Shown here piece by piece: positions 61,909 to 64,000 of a stretch of DNA of 64,000 bases. A program made the position numbers and the translations under genes. Source of the stretch: Siderastrea siderea (Eukaryota > Cnidaria > Anthozoa > Scleractinia > Rhizangiidae); assembly GCA_964030785.1 (NCBI GenBank), contig OZ034968.1, positions 51,729,730 to 51,793,729 of the forward strand, in the 5' to 3' direction. The number at the start of each line of letters is the position of its first letter. Position 1 is the first letter of the stretch. The notes under the pieces are model-generated. The model ran no database searches. It saw only the letters and a program-made list of their open reading frames with translations, and had not been told where the DNA came from.

Positions 61909-63122
61909 CTATGCATGTACATCTACATTCTCCTTGAGGTACCGAAAAGCATTAGGAAAATCACTGACATCAATCTGCAATGGATCAGCGATTACTTGCT
62001 CACATTTATTCCTCAACTCAGCACTCAAATAGTCATCGTTGTCAGCTAGCACATCTGAAAGCTCTGCAACTTCTTCTAGCTGTTCCTCTGTGACTTCCCA
62101 CCCTTCAAAATAGGTACTTATTTTTAATGAAAGTGACTTTCAAATAAGGCAATAAAAATTAATGAATGTGTCAAAGAGGGGGAAAAGAAACATTTGAATG
62201 TAATTTATACTTAAATTTTTTATGACCATAATAGATAAGGTCATTAAAGATGAAACTTTCCTCATTTTTCTTATTGGTTGTTATAGCAGGATATTGAATA
62301 CTTTCTAGAAGCTTTTTTGTACTGATGAAGTCCAAAACTCTGAAATCAAAACCTATTAATAGCTGGAAAGTACTATTTTGAGCCTCACTAAGTTTTCGCT
62401 CATTTTTACAGGGTTTTGATTTTAGGGACTGACTCCATAATTTAATCAGTCTTTTTAATCTTGCAAGTTGTGTTTGAAAAATTACACAGTATAGATAACT
62501 ACCACATTCCTCCAATCCATATTTATCAGGAAAACTGTAAATGTGGTTTGGAACCCCATCAGGTAGGAAAGTGTTTTTTTGCTCACGGATCCTGTGACTG
62601 TTCCATACCACGTCTATAAAGGTGTTGACTTCTCTTTGAACTATTGATATCATCAGGTATGCTAAGAGAAGCCTGTCAAATAGTAATGCATACAGTCTGA
62701 GCTTTGCTTGAGAAAGTTGTAAATGGACAGCTTTACTAAATTCCATACTGTACATGTATGTGGATCTAATACAATGTTTTACTACTGTTGAAACTCTTGG
62801 TTTCCACCTCATTGTGAACAGACAATTTTTGGGTTCTTGTATTAGCTCCTGCAATTAAACCACTGAATGCAAAGGTCACACAACACATTTCTATGGTCTG
62901 GCCAGACCTGTACGCATGCACACACCCTAGATGGCCCATATTAAATTTTCTCTTTTACATAAGTGCTCATTTTACTCAAAAAAGTAATGTCTATATATAT
63001 CTAGCCTATTACCTGTAGGTCTCATTTTGTGGATCATAATGACCTTGGTCTTTCAGTTGATTAAATGGAAACTTGAAAAATTTCTCCAGCCTTTCATGGA
63101 GTTCTCTCCACCACCTTTCAAT
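61909..63122 (-). CDS. Integrase-core domain gene, last three exons
   Basis: Minus-strand exons: 63,122-63,013, 62,672-62,503 and 62,102-61,909 (stop CTA on the plus strand at 61,909-61,911). Donors are GTAATA and GTAGTT; acceptors are ATGGCAG, TTGACAG and TTTGAAG. Phases 2 and 1 join cleanly. The product, at least 157 residues, reads IERWWRELHERLEKFF ... HYDPQN, then LLAYLMISIVQREVNTFIDV, WNSHRIREQK, PDGVPNHIYSFPDKYGLEEC, and WEVTEEQLEEVAELSDVL. R-I-E-R-W-W-R carries the catalytic-type Glu of an rve-like integrase core, and W-N-x-H-R-I-R belongs to the C-terminal half of the same domain found in uncharacterised animal proteins. The upstream exons with the first two Asp residues lie beyond 63,122, possibly outside the window. 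Such genes may be domesticated transposase or integrase genes. The function is unknown. Confidence 0.65.
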
Positions 63123-63417
63123 CTGCCATAGTCAAGTCAAGGTAATTTACATGTGAGTTTCACTGTTAAGCTGCGGAGGGAGGGGGTGGGGGGGGGGGGC
63201 AGGCATAGGCAGGGCATTTGAACTTCATAGAGACTTGCTGTTCAAATGCCCAACTCCAGTGCATTTGTGGAGGTTGAAAAGAACCACTAAAACACTTTAA
63301 TGCTAATGACACACCATTGCAAAATTCATTTTTGAATGGATTCTGTATGTTTCTTTGAACTGTGGACACACCTTTAATCATACCACTCATTAAAAAAAAT
63401 GGGACGACCGCGAAGTG
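63123..63417. other. Intron or upstream region
   Basis: Contains a purine-rich G-run near 63,180-63,200. No exon could be recognised. Confidence 0.4.
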
Positions 63418-63718
63418 GGAGTAAAGGTAAAGTCTATGTCCCAGCCAAGTGGCCTAAGCAGCCGGAGCTTATCCCGGTTTCCATAGCATTAAGCGTATAG
63501 GAGTATTGCTACTCCCCCTGGATGGAATGCTAGTCCATCGCAGGGTTACCCCCCAGCAGTAAATTTGCCAGTACCCATTTATACACCTGGGTAGAGAGAG
63601 GCACAATGAGAGTAAAGTGTCTTGCCCAAAAATACAACACAGTGGCCCCAGCCAGGGCTCGAACCCAGGCTGTTCGACTTGAAATCGAGGACGCTAACCA
63701 TTAGGCCAAAGCGGGTGT
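63418..63718 (-). mobile_element. tRNA-derived SINE
   Basis: On the minus strand the 5' end is a tRNA-like head: box A TGGCCTAATGG and box B GGTTCGAGCCC, about 75 nt. A body follows with CTCTCTCTACCCAGGTGTAT, GTAACCCTGCGATGGACTAG and CCATCCAGGGGGAGTAGC. The 3' tail is ACTTTACCTTTAC-type. Full-length appearance, about 300 bp. It lies upstream of or within an intron of the integrase-core gene. The tRNA head differs from the tRNA-like cores of the 249-bp arrays. Confidence 0.75.
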
Positions 63719-64000
63719 CCGATTTGTTTTATCACGAGCATTATTGGACGACACGAAGTCCTGTTACCAATTAATCAAAACTATGACAAAATTCGAGAAA
63801 CAAACAAACTTTACCGGCAAAATGATTAAAAGTCTTTGTAATAATAAAAAAAACATAACATTTCACTCAAGAAAGTGCACACTGAACAGCACAAGCAAAA
63901 TGACGCCTACTGTCCAATTACTGACAGGCACGACACCTAAACTGGCCGATCACACTGTCCAATTACAACCAAATCGGGCTGCTAAATACCAATCATGTTC
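63719..64000. other. Window end, no gene
   Basis: No feature recognised. CTGTCCAATTAC occurs twice near the end (63,910 and 63,955) in a short imperfect repeat. Confidence 0.4.

Overview
This window is eukaryotic. Genes are split by GT-AG introns, there is no operon structure, and the sequence is AT-rich and packed with metazoan transposable elements: PIF/Harbinger, Tc1/mariner-IS630, DIRS/Ngaro-like, Penelope-like, BEL/Pao, Crypton-like, LINE ORF1 fragments, tRNA-derived SINE, and many TTAA-flanked MITEs. The mix, together with an alpha-kinase gene and an integrase-core gene, suggests an invertebrate, most likely an anthozoan cnidarian such as a coral. That assignment is inference. No searches were run; all family names come from motifs and repeat structure read by eye.

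Layout. 1-8.9 kb: decayed repeats, two small MITEs, one unrecognised exon-like ORF, two LINE ORF1 fragments, and a 249-bp tandem array in which every monomer carries a tRNA cloverleaf followed by a hairpin and T-run. 8.9-10.1 kb: a PIF/Harbinger transposase with its DDE triad intact but broken by one stop and one frameshift. 10,166-23,641: a 13.5-kb element bounded by 14-bp inverted termini and a 6-bp target duplication (TTTAAT). It has no recognisable gene and is filled with a 68-bp minisatellite (with a 340-bp higher-order repeat), a 216-bp array and a degenerate ~1-kb array. 23,695-25,938: a non-autonomous mariner-type element flanked by TA. 26.1-28.7 kb: a Myb/SANT-like pseudogene and a second, reversed 249-bp tRNA-like array.

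29.6-36.3 kb is a nested stack. A Penelope-like RT remnant is split by a 6.2-kb element (TSD ATACAG). That contains a 4.9-kb element with 78-bp inverted repeats and a near-perfect 9-bp TSD, which in turn contains a DIRS/Ngaro-like element with intact RT-RNase H and tyrosine recombinase frames and B1-A2-B2 split repeats. 36-47.8 kb: more LINE ORF1, BEL/Pao and Harbinger wreckage, including a 209-bp insertion with a 5-bp TSD inside a dead transposase.

48,085-54,768 is the most interesting locus. It is a 6.7-kb TA-flanked element with 176-bp near-identical terminal inverted repeats carrying two inward-facing genes. One is an apparently intact IS630/Tc1-like transposase. The other is a four-exon gene on the opposite strand, with all splice phases consistent, for a 519-residue zinc-knuckle/coiled-coil protein. 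Each terminal repeat holds a CCAAT box and a CArg-type box, so the ends may double as promoters.

54.8-64 kb: an unrecognised Cys-containing ORF, a Crypton-like recombinase remnant, an alpha-kinase gene with intact catalytic and zinc residues but one frameshift, a MITE, three 3' exons of an integrase-core gene, and a tRNA-derived SINE.
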